From the NCBI GenBank assembly GCA_015064665.1, contig SVRU01000061.1:1-16397 (forward strand): a stretch of DNA of 16,397 nt. Direction: 5' to 3'. The notes beneath the pieces are model-generated. The model saw only the letters and a list, made by a program, of their open reading frames with translations. It searched no databases and was not told the origin of the DNA. Source of the DNA: Oscillospiraceae bacterium (lineage in GTDB: Bacteria > Bacillota_A > Clostridia > Oscillospirales > CAG-272). Positions 6,214 through 13,491 of the stretch are shown here, one piece after another (the stretch's first letter is position 1; every line of letters begins with the position of its first letter). The position numbers and the translations under genes are program-made.

Positions 6214-8508
6214 ATGTTCGAAAAATTTATAAGAGCATTTGACGAATTTACAACCGAGGAAAAATCTATTCCCGCGCCCTATATCAGACGCGGCTTCGAG
6301 ATTGATTTTGTTCCTGAGAGCGCAAACATCTATATCACAACGCCCGGTTTTTACGAGCTTTTCGTGAACGGCAAAAAAATAACCAAGGGTGCGCTTGCGC
6401 CCTATATTTCAAATCCCAACCATATGGTTTGTTATGACGAATACGACGTTGCAAGCCTTCTTAAAAAGGGCAAAAACGCGGTTGGAATAATTCTCGGCAA
6501 CGGATTTGCAAATCAAACCGTGTCGCACTGGAATTTTAACAAGCTCTCCTTCAGAGCGCCGCTTTGCATGGCTCTTACTCTTTTGGCTTCGGGCGAGGGA
6601 AAAAGCCTATCTCTCGATTCCGACGAAAGCTTTAAGGTGCATCCCTCACCCATAACCTACGACATGTACCGAGAGGGTACGCACTACGATGCAAGACTTG
6701 AGGTGGACGGCTGGTGCGAGGGGGATTTTGACGACTCTTCCTGGGACTGCGCTATGATTGCGCCCGCACCCAAGGGTGAAATATATCCCTGCTATGCACA
6801 TCCCATAAGCGTGCGCGCAGAGATCAAACCCGTGTCAATTGAAAAACAGGAGGATTTCTGCTATTACAAAACATCGTATTTTGACGGCAAGGACGTAGAA
6901 AAAACGCGCGTTGAGCGCGGATACATATATGATTTCGGTATAAATACCGCAGGTGTTTGCAGGCTAAAAATAAAGGGTAAACGCGGCCAAAAAATCACAG
7001 TACGCCACTGCGAAAGACTGCTGCCCGACGGAAAATTCAATATTAACACGACCTGCCACGCAAAAGGCGATGATCCCGATTACGTTGATGAAATCCGCCT
7101 TTTGCAAATGGACGAGTACACTCTAAAGGGCGGATTCGAGGAGATATTTACGCCCCCCTTTACATATCACGGATTCAGATATGCCCTCGTTGAAGGAATT
7201 ACGGAAGAGCAAGCAACGAAGGAGCTTCTCACATACGTGGTTCTTTCCTCCGACGTTAAAAAGAGAGCGAATTTCTCATGCTCCGACAACACGCTTAACA
7301 CTCTTTATAAGATGACTGTAAACGCTGACCTCTCTAATTTTCACTACTTTATGACCGACTGCCCGCACCGTGAAAAGAACGGATGGACGGGTGACGCATC
7401 GGTTTCGGCTGACCACGTTCACCTGACCTTTGACTGCGCCGACAGCTTTAAGCTCTGGCTTCGCTCGCTTTGCTACGCTCAAAAGGAGGACGGCATGATT
7501 CCCGGCATCGTGCCTACGGACACGTGGGGTTACGAATGGGGCAGCGGTCCAATGTGGGACAGCGCGGCTATAAATATTCCCTACGCGGCTTACAAATACG
7601 ACGGACGGCTTGACGTATTTCAAGAGGTCAGCGACATGATGAATAAATATCTTCATTATATTGCAGGGCGCAGAAATGAAAGAGGACTTATTGCCTGCGG
7701 TCTTGGCGACTGGTGCCAGCCGGGAAAAGCAAAAGAAATTCCAATAAAAGCTCCGCTTGAATTGACCGACAGCGTCACCACCTACGATACTGCAAAAAAA
7801 GCTGCGTTTCTCTTTGATAAAATCGGAAAATGCAAAGAAGCGGAGTATGCAAGGCTTCTTGCGGCAGAGCTTAAGCAAAACATAAGAGAAAATCTTATCG
7901 ACTTTGACACTATGACTGCGGCGGGAGATTGCCAAACCTCACAAACCTATCTTATCGCGACCGGCATTTTTGAAGCCGACGAGAACGAAAAAGCTTATAA
8001 AAAGCTTATAGAAATAATAAACCGCGACGGAAGAAAACTTGACACGGGTATGATCGGACTGCGTTATATATTCGAAACTCTTATTCTCGGCGGAGATATC
8101 GACATAGCGCTTGAGCTTATCACGCGCGAGGAGCAGCCGTCATATGCAAGCATGATAAAAAGAGGTGCTACCGCCCTTTGCGAAGCTCTTGAGGACGGCA
8201 CGGTAAATTCATCCGAAAACCATCACTTCTTTGGCGATATTATAAGGGTGTTCACAAATTACATCGCGGGATTGCGTGTCAACCCAATGCTTGAAAATGA
8301 AAAGGAAATCCTTTTCTCTCCCGTTATTCCCACCGGCATGGATTTTGCCGAAACTGAGTACAACGGTGTCAAAGCAGGCTGGAGGCGCGACGGCGAAAGT
8401 ATTAAAGCATACGTTTTTCTTCCCGAAGGCTTCACCGGAAAATTATCGTTTGGCAGTAATATGTTAACTCTTGCAAACGGTTACAATGAATTTACCTTCG
8501 TTGCGTAA
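6214..8508 (+). CDS. Alpha-L-rhamnosidase, GH78
   Basis: 764 residues, an inverting glycosidase that releases terminal alpha-L-rhamnose from pectin side chains, flavonoid glycosides or saponins. The N-terminal ~330 residues are beta-sandwich domains (FYELFVNGKKI, LGNGFANQ and similar rhamnosidase N-domain motifs). An (alpha/alpha)6 barrel follows at about 340-690 and a small C-terminal beta domain after it. The family motif DCPHREKNGWTGDA (382-395) supplies D382, E387 and D394, aligned with D567, E572 and D579 of the Bacillus GL1 RhaB enzyme. E657 in GATALCEAL matches the last catalytic glutamate, although the usual TxWE tryptophan is changed to LC. A conserved NHHFFGD segment follows. There is no signal peptide, so it is cytoplasmic. 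It is shorter than many GH78 proteins (850-1000). GAGGTG precedes the ATG. It has its own promoter and terminator. Confidence 0.95.
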   Translation: MFEKFIRAFDEFTTEEKSIPAPYIRRGFEIDFVPESANIYITTPGFYELFVNGKKITKGALAPYISNPNHMVCYDEYDVASLLKKGKNAVGIILGNGFANQTVSHWNFNKLSFRAPLCMALTLLASGEGKSLSLDSDESFKVHPSPITYDMYREGTHYDARLEVDGWCEGDFDDSSWDCAMIAPAPKGEIYPCYAHPISVRAEIKPVSIEKQEDFCYYKTSYFDGKDVEKTRVERGYIYDFGINTAGVCRLKIKGKRGQKITVRHCERLLPDGKFNINTTCHAKGDDPDYVDEIRLLQMDEYTLKGGFEEIFTPPFTYHGFRYALVEGITEEQATKELLTYVVLSSDVKKRANFSCSDNTLNTLYKMTVNADLSNFHYFMTDCPHREKNGWTGDASVSADHVHLTFDCADSFKLWLRSLCYAQKEDGMIPGIVPTDTWGYEWGSGPMWDSAAINIPYAAYKYDGRLDVFQEVSDMMNKYLHYIAGRRNERGLIACGLGDWCQPGKAKEIPIKAPLELTDSVTTYDTAKKAAFLFDKIGKCKEAEYARLLAAELKQNIRENLIDFDTMTAAGDCQTSQTYLIATGIFEADENEKAYKKLIEIINRDGRKLDTGMIGLRYIFETLILGGDIDIALELITREEQPSYASMIKRGATALCEALEDGTVNSSENHHFFGDIIRVFTNYIAGLRVNPMLENEKEILFSPVIPTGMDFAETEYNGVKAGWRRDGESIKAYVFLPEGFTGKLSFGSNMLTLANGYNEFTFVA

Positions 8509-8518
8509 TAATTTTAAA

Positions 8519-8549
8519 GGCGGTCTTGCTGAAAGACCGCCCAATTTTT
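8519..8549. terminator. Bidirectional terminator between convergent genes
   Basis: Perfect 9-bp stem (8519-8527 with 8533-8541), GGCGGTCTT pairing with AAGACCGCC across a 5-base loop, followed by TTTTT to 8549 on the plus strand. The minus-strand side ends in TTTAAAATTATT. It serves the rhamnosidase gene and the end of the minus-strand operon. Confidence 0.85.
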
Positions 8550-8556
8550 ATTCGCA

Positions 8557-9543
8557 TTATTTCTTAAATTCCGGTTTGGGATAATTTTCCTTGTTTTCAA
8601 GAACGAGGTTCATAATTTCCTCAAAGCTCATCCAATCAACTCTGTCGGAAAGATGCTCGTTTACACGGCGGCAAATTTCATCCAACACGCGAATTCCGGT
8701 GGCAAGCCCGTTTGACATAAGACTTTGCCAATGAGTGATAAGGATAGGATATCCGCCGGTTTCGAGAACCTGGATTATCTCGCCTGATTTACCGTCGGCT
8801 GTGATGAGCTGGTCTGCTATACTGCATACAAATTCATCGCTCGTGTCGGTTGTGTCTATCGTTTGCCATATTCTGTCATGGGTCGTTGCGGGGATGGATA
8901 CGAGAGTGCGTCCGTCCGCATCAAGCGCAACCCACGGCTTTGCATTCGGCACGCCGCCGCGCAAACTGCGGAGAAAAAACCACGCAACGTTTGACCCGGT
9001 TACCTCATAAACCGCTTTGGATATAGCCGCCTCGTATTCTTTTTCCACTTTTATTCCAAACTGCCACGGTGACGTTACTCCGATTGAATCAAAGCCTGCC
9101 TCCTTGAGAAGTGAAAGAGCCTTTGCTATGTACGGAGTAAGGGTATTCCTGTCCTGCAATGCCGCCCAATCGTCCTCGTCAAGCGCCAGCGACGAGCCGT
9201 CGGCTAAATTTACGGCTTTATGGTGTGTGAGCATTTCCGGTCCAACCGTGAATGCGGGCAGAAGTCTTGCTTTGACGGTGTCAAGCCATTCGTCAAGCTC
9301 CTCTTTTGATACGCCGTCAAGTCCGTTTACTATATCACCCTTGTTGCCCGGCATAGGAACGACCGAGAATTTTCCTTTTATTCCGCGGCGCTCAACCGTG
9401 TCGCAAAACTTAAATAAAAGTTCGTTTGAAAAGGTTGGTATAAGAGGTCTGCCATCCTGCGTGGTTCGGGAGCGTGCGTGTTCATAATATACCGATATTA
9501 TCGGAGCGGGGTCGTCTATTATAAGGCTTACGGGTACTCTCAT
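8557..9543 (-). CDS. Protein with polysaccharide deacetylase-like (beta/alpha) fold
   Basis: 328 residues, not assigned to a named family. The start of the protein, VPVSLIIDDPAP (D10, D11), resembles the first strand and metal-binding aspartates of NodB-type deacetylases. EMLTHHKAV (H107, H108) could provide the histidines. Repeated strand-helix units (KGKFSVVPMPG, FDSIGVTSPWQFG, YPILITHWQSL) fit a beta/alpha barrel. There is no signal peptide or membrane span. The ATG at 9543 was chosen because GAGGAG lies 7 bases upstream. The in-frame ATG at 9570 overlaps the upstream stop as TAATG and is an alternative giving 337 residues. It is the last gene of the minus-strand operon. A role in removing acetyl or other decorations from imported oligosaccharides is possible but unproven; it could also be a hydrolase of another type. 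Confidence 0.7.
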   Translation of the reverse strand: MRVPVSLIIDDPAPIISVYYEHARSRTTQDGRPLIPTFSNELLFKFCDTVERRGIKGKFSVVPMPGNKGDIVNGLDGVSKEELDEWLDTVKARLLPAFTVGPEMLTHHKAVNLADGSSLALDEDDWAALQDRNTLTPYIAKALSLLKEAGFDSIGVTSPWQFGIKVEKEYEAAISKAVYEVTGSNVAWFFLRSLRGGVPNAKPWVALDADGRTLVSIPATTHDRIWQTIDTTDTSDEFVCSIADQLITADGKSGEIIQVLETGGYPILITHWQSLMSNGLATGIRVLDEICRRVNEHLSDRVDWMSFEEIMNLVLENKENYPKPEFKK

Positions 9544-9569
9544 TCTTTGACTCCTCGAGGTAGGTTCCA

Positions 9570-10625
9570 TTATTTTTCGAGAATTTTCGCGATACGGCTC
9601 TTAACCTCTTCTGCGCAAGGCTTATCAAGCCAGCCCGCTTCAATCTCAAAGACGAGCTCGCTGTTGGGCGGCAAAATTTTGATCTGCCCTTTATCCTTTG
9701 CATTTTTGTATCCGAGATGCTCGCCCGTTGCAGGCAGACACATTCCCATAGCATCCTCGTTTTCGGTTCTTGAAATCCACCTTATAGAATAGGGCAAAAC
9801 TTCGGTGGGATGCGAAACGTAACACGCGCCGTTTGCGGTATCCTGAAGGGTGTACGCCCTGCCCGATTCGTCGGACTCGTAGACTATACCGAAGCAAATT
9901 TCGGGATCGTAGCACTGACTGCCGCGGCTAACGGTATTCATAACTTCAAGATTTTCTTCAAGCTTAGCAAAATAATCACCGAGAGATTGAAAACCGACAG
10001 TTTTATAAATCTTTACATGCTCTCGATCGCATTTAGCTGACGCAATAAGCTTAGCATTCTCAAACGGGCGGAAATTGATGTGGCAAAGATACATATATTC
10101 AAGAGGATACGCGCGCAGATTTTCAAGCTTTACGCTGATTTTAAACACGGTTGCATCCTCGTAAAGCTTTATTTCGGGAGAAAATCTGTATTTTCTGACG
10201 AAAGCCGTATTATGAAGAAGCGAGCCGCCGAGGGTTATATATTTTCCGCCCTCGTCCTCTCCGCATCCTACGTATGCTGAGTCGTAAATTGCGTTCGGTA
10301 TCTCGCCGTGCTGGGAATGGCTCTCATCGGGCGCGCCGAAGGAGATCACTCCGCAATGGTACATAAATCCGCCGTAATTTTCAAGATAGGTCATCGTGCT
10401 TTGCGGCTCTGTGACCTCGGTTTTCATCGAAATCTCCTCGCCGTCAACCTTAAGATGCCATATCTGCTGACCCTTGAAGGGAGTGAAGATAAACGAAAGT
10501 CTTGAGTTTGAGACCTCAAGCGCCTCTACTCCCGAAGGATAGCTGAACGCTGCTATTTTGAAGCTTCCGTATGTTAAAAGTTCACTTTTGTTTGCAAAAA
10601 ATGTTTTTTGAAGATTGATTTTCAT
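9570..10625 (-). CDS. DUF4432 aldose-1-epimerase-like protein
   Basis: 351 residues with the galactose-mutarotase-type beta-sandwich pattern of the DUF4432 group. Recognisable features are LSFIFTPFKGQQIWHL early on, the HGEIPN motif (106-111) and the EYMYLCHINFRPF segment with H182, the second likely active-site histidine. Members are found with carbohydrate operons and are thought to interconvert sugar anomers or bind sugar acids, though few have been tested. There is no signal peptide, so it is cytoplasmic. The start ATG at 10625 is preceded by AGGTGA on the minus strand, which overlaps the TAG stop of the GH39-like gene, so translation is probably coupled. The downstream gene begins at or just after its stop. 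It probably works on the sugar released by the neighbouring glycosidases. Confidence 0.82.
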   Translation of the reverse strand: MKINLQKTFFANKSELLTYGSFKIAAFSYPSGVEALEVSNSRLSFIFTPFKGQQIWHLKVDGEEISMKTEVTEPQSTMTYLENYGGFMYHCGVISFGAPDESHSQHGEIPNAIYDSAYVGCGEDEGGKYITLGGSLLHNTAFVRKYRFSPEIKLYEDATVFKISVKLENLRAYPLEYMYLCHINFRPFENAKLIASAKCDREHVKIYKTVGFQSLGDYFAKLEENLEVMNTVSRGSQCYDPEICFGIVYESDESGRAYTLQDTANGACYVSHPTEVLPYSIRWISRTENEDAMGMCLPATGEHLGYKNAKDKGQIKILPPNSELVFEIEAGWLDKPCAEEVKSRIAKILEK

Positions 10626-10633
10626 AATATCAC

Positions 10634-11989
10634 CTATATTGAAATGAATTTTATTAAGTAGGTATCAAAAAGCTTCATATTAAGATGAAGCACAAACGAA
10701 TCGGACGTAAATATTTCTTCTCTTAGAAGCTCACCGTTATTTTGACCGTCAAGCAGATAATATTCCACACGAGTTCCGACTTTTCCGCTATTTCTGCTTA
10801 CGTTGACTGTAACGTTTTCGGGAGGAATATCATCGCTGTCGTTATAATGAGCAAGCATTAAAGCTCCATCCGTGCCGTCAGAGGCGGCAATTGCCCAAAC
10901 GTTGCCAATACGCGAGTCGGTCTTAACCCAGCCGCCGAGCTTTGCAATCTCTTTAAACAGATAATAACCGTAGTACGGCTTAAGCGGCTTTAAGCTATAC
11001 GATTCGAAAAGTCCGCACCAGTTAGACGGACGGGCATCGTAATACATAAGCATATCTATATCGGATGCCTGTGTCGCGCACATAACCGCGGTATTGAAAG
11101 CTGCGCCTTTTATGCCGCGCGCCATATCTCTTGAATACACGTATGCGGGACCTACCCACTCGCGCACGTAGTTCCACTCGTTGTATATAAGCTCGGGCTT
11201 TTTGAGTCCTGCTATTTCAAGCGATTTCATCGCCGCCTCGGAAAGTTCAAATACACTTTCTGCGTTTTTAAGATATCCGTGGAAGGAATAGAAATCGAGC
11301 GGAATTTCCCTCTGCTTTACGGCCCTCAGAAAAGCAAGCTTAAAATCATTCGCGTTCTCTTCGTGAAAACGAGAGTGGCAGAATGCGGGACCACCTATTT
11401 TCAGATGCGGAAATACGCTCTTTAGGTGCTTTGCAACGACCTCGAAAAAGTCGATAAACTGCTTAGCCGTTCCCTGCCAGCAGGGGTTTGAACCGTCGGT
11501 ATTATGGCAATCGGGCTCGTTCCATATCTCCCAATACTCAATATCATATTCGAATCCGTCAGCCCAGCCCTCTGTATAGTGGCGGATTATATGCTCGCAG
11601 ATACGCGCCCATTTTATAAAATCCTTTGGCGGATAGGTTCCGTACTTATAGCCGTGCTCAATAGATGCACCGAGGCGGTAAAAAACCTTTGTTCCCGCTT
11701 CGAACGTATTTCTGACATATTCATCGGTTGGAGCAAAAACGTAATTTTCGGGATTATTTTCATCGGCATCAAAATTTTTAAAAATTCGATGCACGTCTAC
11801 GGTATGCTCGCCGCCGTATGACGTGCAAAAGGAAGCGTCGTGATTGCGGGCGTAGGGTATTTCGAGTGCTTTATAAGATTCAAAATTGGACATTCCTCTG
11901 ACCGACGGCTTCGTAGGACCGTTATTCATACCGTTGAGAACTTTGATTTTTCCCAATACGTTTGAAAAATTCAGATTTAAAATTTCCAC
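10634..11989 (-). CDS. GH39-like glycoside hydrolase (beta-xylosidase type)
   Basis: 451 residues, clan GH-A (beta/alpha)8 barrel. YWEIWNEPD gives the acid/base E158 and ELIYNEWNY gives the nucleophile E271; the spacing is close to that in the Thermoanaerobacterium GH39 xylosidase (E160 and E277). VDVHRIFKNFDAD and KVFYRLGASIEHG are also typical of this group. A C-terminal beta-sandwich follows from about residue 375. There is no signal peptide. A GTG start at 11989 was chosen because AAAAGGAG lies 7 bases upstream; the longer frame from TTG at 12022 begins before the likely transcription start near 12018. Family activities include beta-xylosidase, alpha-L-iduronidase and others, so the substrate is open. 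First gene after an internal promoter, followed closely by the DUF4432 and deacetylase-like genes. Confidence 0.85.
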   Translation of the reverse strand: MEILNLNFSNVLGKIKVLNGMNNGPTKPSVRGMSNFESYKALEIPYARNHDASFCTSYGGEHTVDVHRIFKNFDADENNPENYVFAPTDEYVRNTFEAGTKVFYRLGASIEHGYKYGTYPPKDFIKWARICEHIIRHYTEGWADGFEYDIEYWEIWNEPDCHNTDGSNPCWQGTAKQFIDFFEVVAKHLKSVFPHLKIGGPAFCHSRFHEENANDFKLAFLRAVKQREIPLDFYSFHGYLKNAESVFELSEAAMKSLEIAGLKKPELIYNEWNYVREWVGPAYVYSRDMARGIKGAAFNTAVMCATQASDIDMLMYYDARPSNWCGLFESYSLKPLKPYYGYYLFKEIAKLGGWVKTDSRIGNVWAIAASDGTDGALMLAHYNDSDDIPPENVTVNVSRNSGKVGTRVEYYLLDGQNNGELLREEIFTSDSFVLHLNMKLFDTYLIKFISI

Positions 11990-12024
11990 TTCACTTCTCC
12001 TTTTACACATGCGGTGATACAATC

Positions 12025-12053
12025 ATTTTATCACAGAACATTATATTTTTCAA
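12025..12053 (-). promoter_or_regulatory. Promoter for the GH39 operon
   Basis: Minus strand: -35 TTGAAA (12053-12048), 17-base spacer, -10 TAAAAT (12030-12025) with extended TGn. The TTGAAA/ATTGAAAAAT unit is repeated 16 bp upstream (TTTTTCAAT at 12046-12054 and 12062-12070 on the plus strand), which might form a regulator half-site. The leader is short, about 30 bases. Confidence 0.8.
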
Positions 12054-12075
12054 TAGAAAAATTTTTCAATTAATT

Positions 12076-13290
12076 TTACGTGCGAAAGCTTTCTCTGTAT
12101 TCCTTAGGCGTTTTTCCCGTTCTGTTTTTAAATATCTTCGAAAAATACTGTACGTCCACGATTCCGCAATGCAAAGCTATGCTCTGTATTTGCAGCTGCG
12201 TTGTTACAAGCAGGTATTTTGCATGCTCGACTCTTTTTTCTGCAACGAAGGAGGAAAGAGGCACGCCCAACTCTTTTTTAAACACAGAGGAGAGATAACC
12301 CGCGCTGACGTTTTGCATTTTGGCAAGAGCTGACAGCGAAAGGTCAACCGAGAGGTCGGAATCTATTGCAATTAAGGTTTTTTGAACAAGGAACGAATAA
12401 CCGCTTGTCGAATGCTTGCGAACAAGACGGCAATAGGTACGAAACATTTCCCTCATAAGCGCCGCATTTTCACCTATATGCGCCATTCTCTCGATTTTTG
12501 CGGCAAAATCCGACGATACCCTGTCAATATAAAAGGGGTGAACGCCGCCGCGCTCGGCAGCCTTTCGAAGAAGGGTGTTCATAATTACAGAGTAGTTTTT
12601 CGCGTTGCGAAGATAATCCGTAAGCCGTTTTTCAAATGCCTCTTCGGAAAATGCGGCAAGAATCTGCTTTTCCTTATGAATTTGACCGAGGGATACCGCT
12701 TGAATCATTTCATTTTCAAATTCGTATCTTCGCTCAAGCGTTTTCATACTGACGAGATTGTCCTCCTTTTTTTCATCGCCGTACGTATTTCTTAAACGGT
12801 TATCGGAGGTTGTTTTCTCTTCGTTAATATCTATAATGGCAAACGAAGGAGAAGACCATATATGCTCGCAAAGTCCGTCAAGCATCATCAGTAGGGGACT
12901 TGACTCATCCAACACGGCAATTCCGTTATAATATTCCTCAAGATAGCGTATATGCTTCGGTGAAACTCCGCACTTCTCGCCGATTTCAAGAATACGCGCT
13001 TTAAGAGGCGGCTCGGACAGATACGGACCGACAAAAAGCACGCCGTCCTCCTCCGAAATCAAAAGACAGATATAGCGAAAATCAAGAGAGGTTAGGATTT
13101 TATACAGAGTTTGCTCGTTAAGCTGCACGGGCAGAATTTTAGAGAGCTGCGCTGCGAGATTATTTTCCGCAAAAAATGGGTCGTCTGCGGTATCGGAGAG
13201 CGAAATGAACTCGTCTTTTTTCAAAACAGCGGCTTTTATGCGGCACTTTTCAAAGGTTTGGCAAACAAGCCGTATCTCATTTTCAAACAA
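12076..13290 (-). CDS. AraC-family regulator with long N-terminal sensor region
   Basis: 404 residues, about 120 longer than a standard AraC protein. The C-terminal ~95 residues hold the paired helix-turn-helix, first near LSLSALAKMQNVSAGYLSSV, second ending YFSKIFKNRTGKTPKEYRE. The first ~300 residues have no membrane span, so sensing is cytoplasmic. They include a beta-rich stretch (FRYICLLISEEDGVLFVGPY) that could be a PocR- or PAS-like ligand pocket; not firmly assigned. The start is uncertain: TTG at 13290 follows a G-rich ribosome binding site (GGGGGTG, 6 bases away), while TTG at 13311 has none. It is transcribed toward the GH39 operon with no terminator between, and is divergent from the symporter gene, so it probably controls both. 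Divergent transcription from the shared 13291-13491 spacer supports this. Confidence 0.87.
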   Translation of the reverse strand: MFENEIRLVCQTFEKCRIKAAVLKKDEFISLSDTADDPFFAENNLAAQLSKILPVQLNEQTLYKILTSLDFRYICLLISEEDGVLFVGPYLSEPPLKARILEIGEKCGVSPKHIRYLEEYYNGIAVLDESSPLLMMLDGLCEHIWSSPSFAIIDINEEKTTSDNRLRNTYGDEKKEDNLVSMKTLERRYEFENEMIQAVSLGQIHKEKQILAAFSEEAFEKRLTDYLRNAKNYSVIMNTLLRKAAERGGVHPFYIDRVSSDFAAKIERMAHIGENAALMREMFRTYCRLVRKHSTSGYSFLVQKTLIAIDSDLSVDLSLSALAKMQNVSAGYLSSVFKKELGVPLSSFVAEKRVEHAKYLLVTTQLQIQSIALHCGIVDVQYFSKIFKNRTGKTPKEYRESFRT

Positions 13291-13332
13291 CTTTGCACCC
13301 CCAAAATTCAATTTATTCTAAAACTCTAACTA

Positions 13333-13361
13333 AATATAGCATGTTTTTTGTCTAAAATCAA
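13333..13361 (-). promoter_or_regulatory. Promoter for the long AraC gene
   Basis: Minus strand: -35 TTGATT (13361-13356), 17-base spacer, -10 TATATT (13338-13333) with extended TGn. A good constitutive-looking promoter, as expected for a regulator gene. Confidence 0.75.
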
Positions 13362-13410
13362 CATCAAATATTAAATAATTACAAAAATACATTAAAATTT
13401 TACTCACCGA

Positions 13411-13455
13411 TTGCGCAAAAATATTTTATACTATATTTATAGCAAAACACGTTTT
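13411..13455 (+). promoter_or_regulatory. Control region of the symporter-GH2 unit
   Basis: A -10-like TATACT lies at 13427-13432, but no good -35 stands 16-18 bases before it (TCACCG at 13404-13409). That is usual for promoters needing an activator such as AraC. The palindrome TTGCGCAA (13411-13418) lies between the positions expected for -35 and -10. AAAAC-AC-GTTTT (13444-13455) lies over the expected start of transcription. Either may be an operator. Assignment is tentative. Confidence 0.4.
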
Positions 13456-13491
13456 CTGAAAAACAAAATTTTAAAGAAAAGGAAGTTAACT

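Noticed and set aside
7276..7935. A 219-codon minus-strand open frame within the rhamnosidase gene
   Set aside because: It lies wholly antisense to a well-supported GH78 coding region with catalytic motifs, and its translation shows no recognisable domain.
9017..9487. A 156-codon plus-strand frame opposite the deacetylase-like gene
   Set aside because: Serine-rich, low-complexity translation typical of antisense shadows; no start signals. The minus-strand gene has operon context and a ribosome binding site.
9544..9570. ATG at 9570 as start of the deacetylase-like gene
   Set aside because: Not excluded, since TAATG overlap with the upstream stop could couple translation, but the ATG at 9543 has GAGGAG at 7 bases and begins at the first conserved-looking strand.
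11990..12022. TTG at 12022 or ATG at 12010 as start of the GH39-like gene
   Set aside because: The -10 box ends at 12025, so these codons are at or before the start of the transcript. The GTG at 11989 has a strong ribosome binding site.
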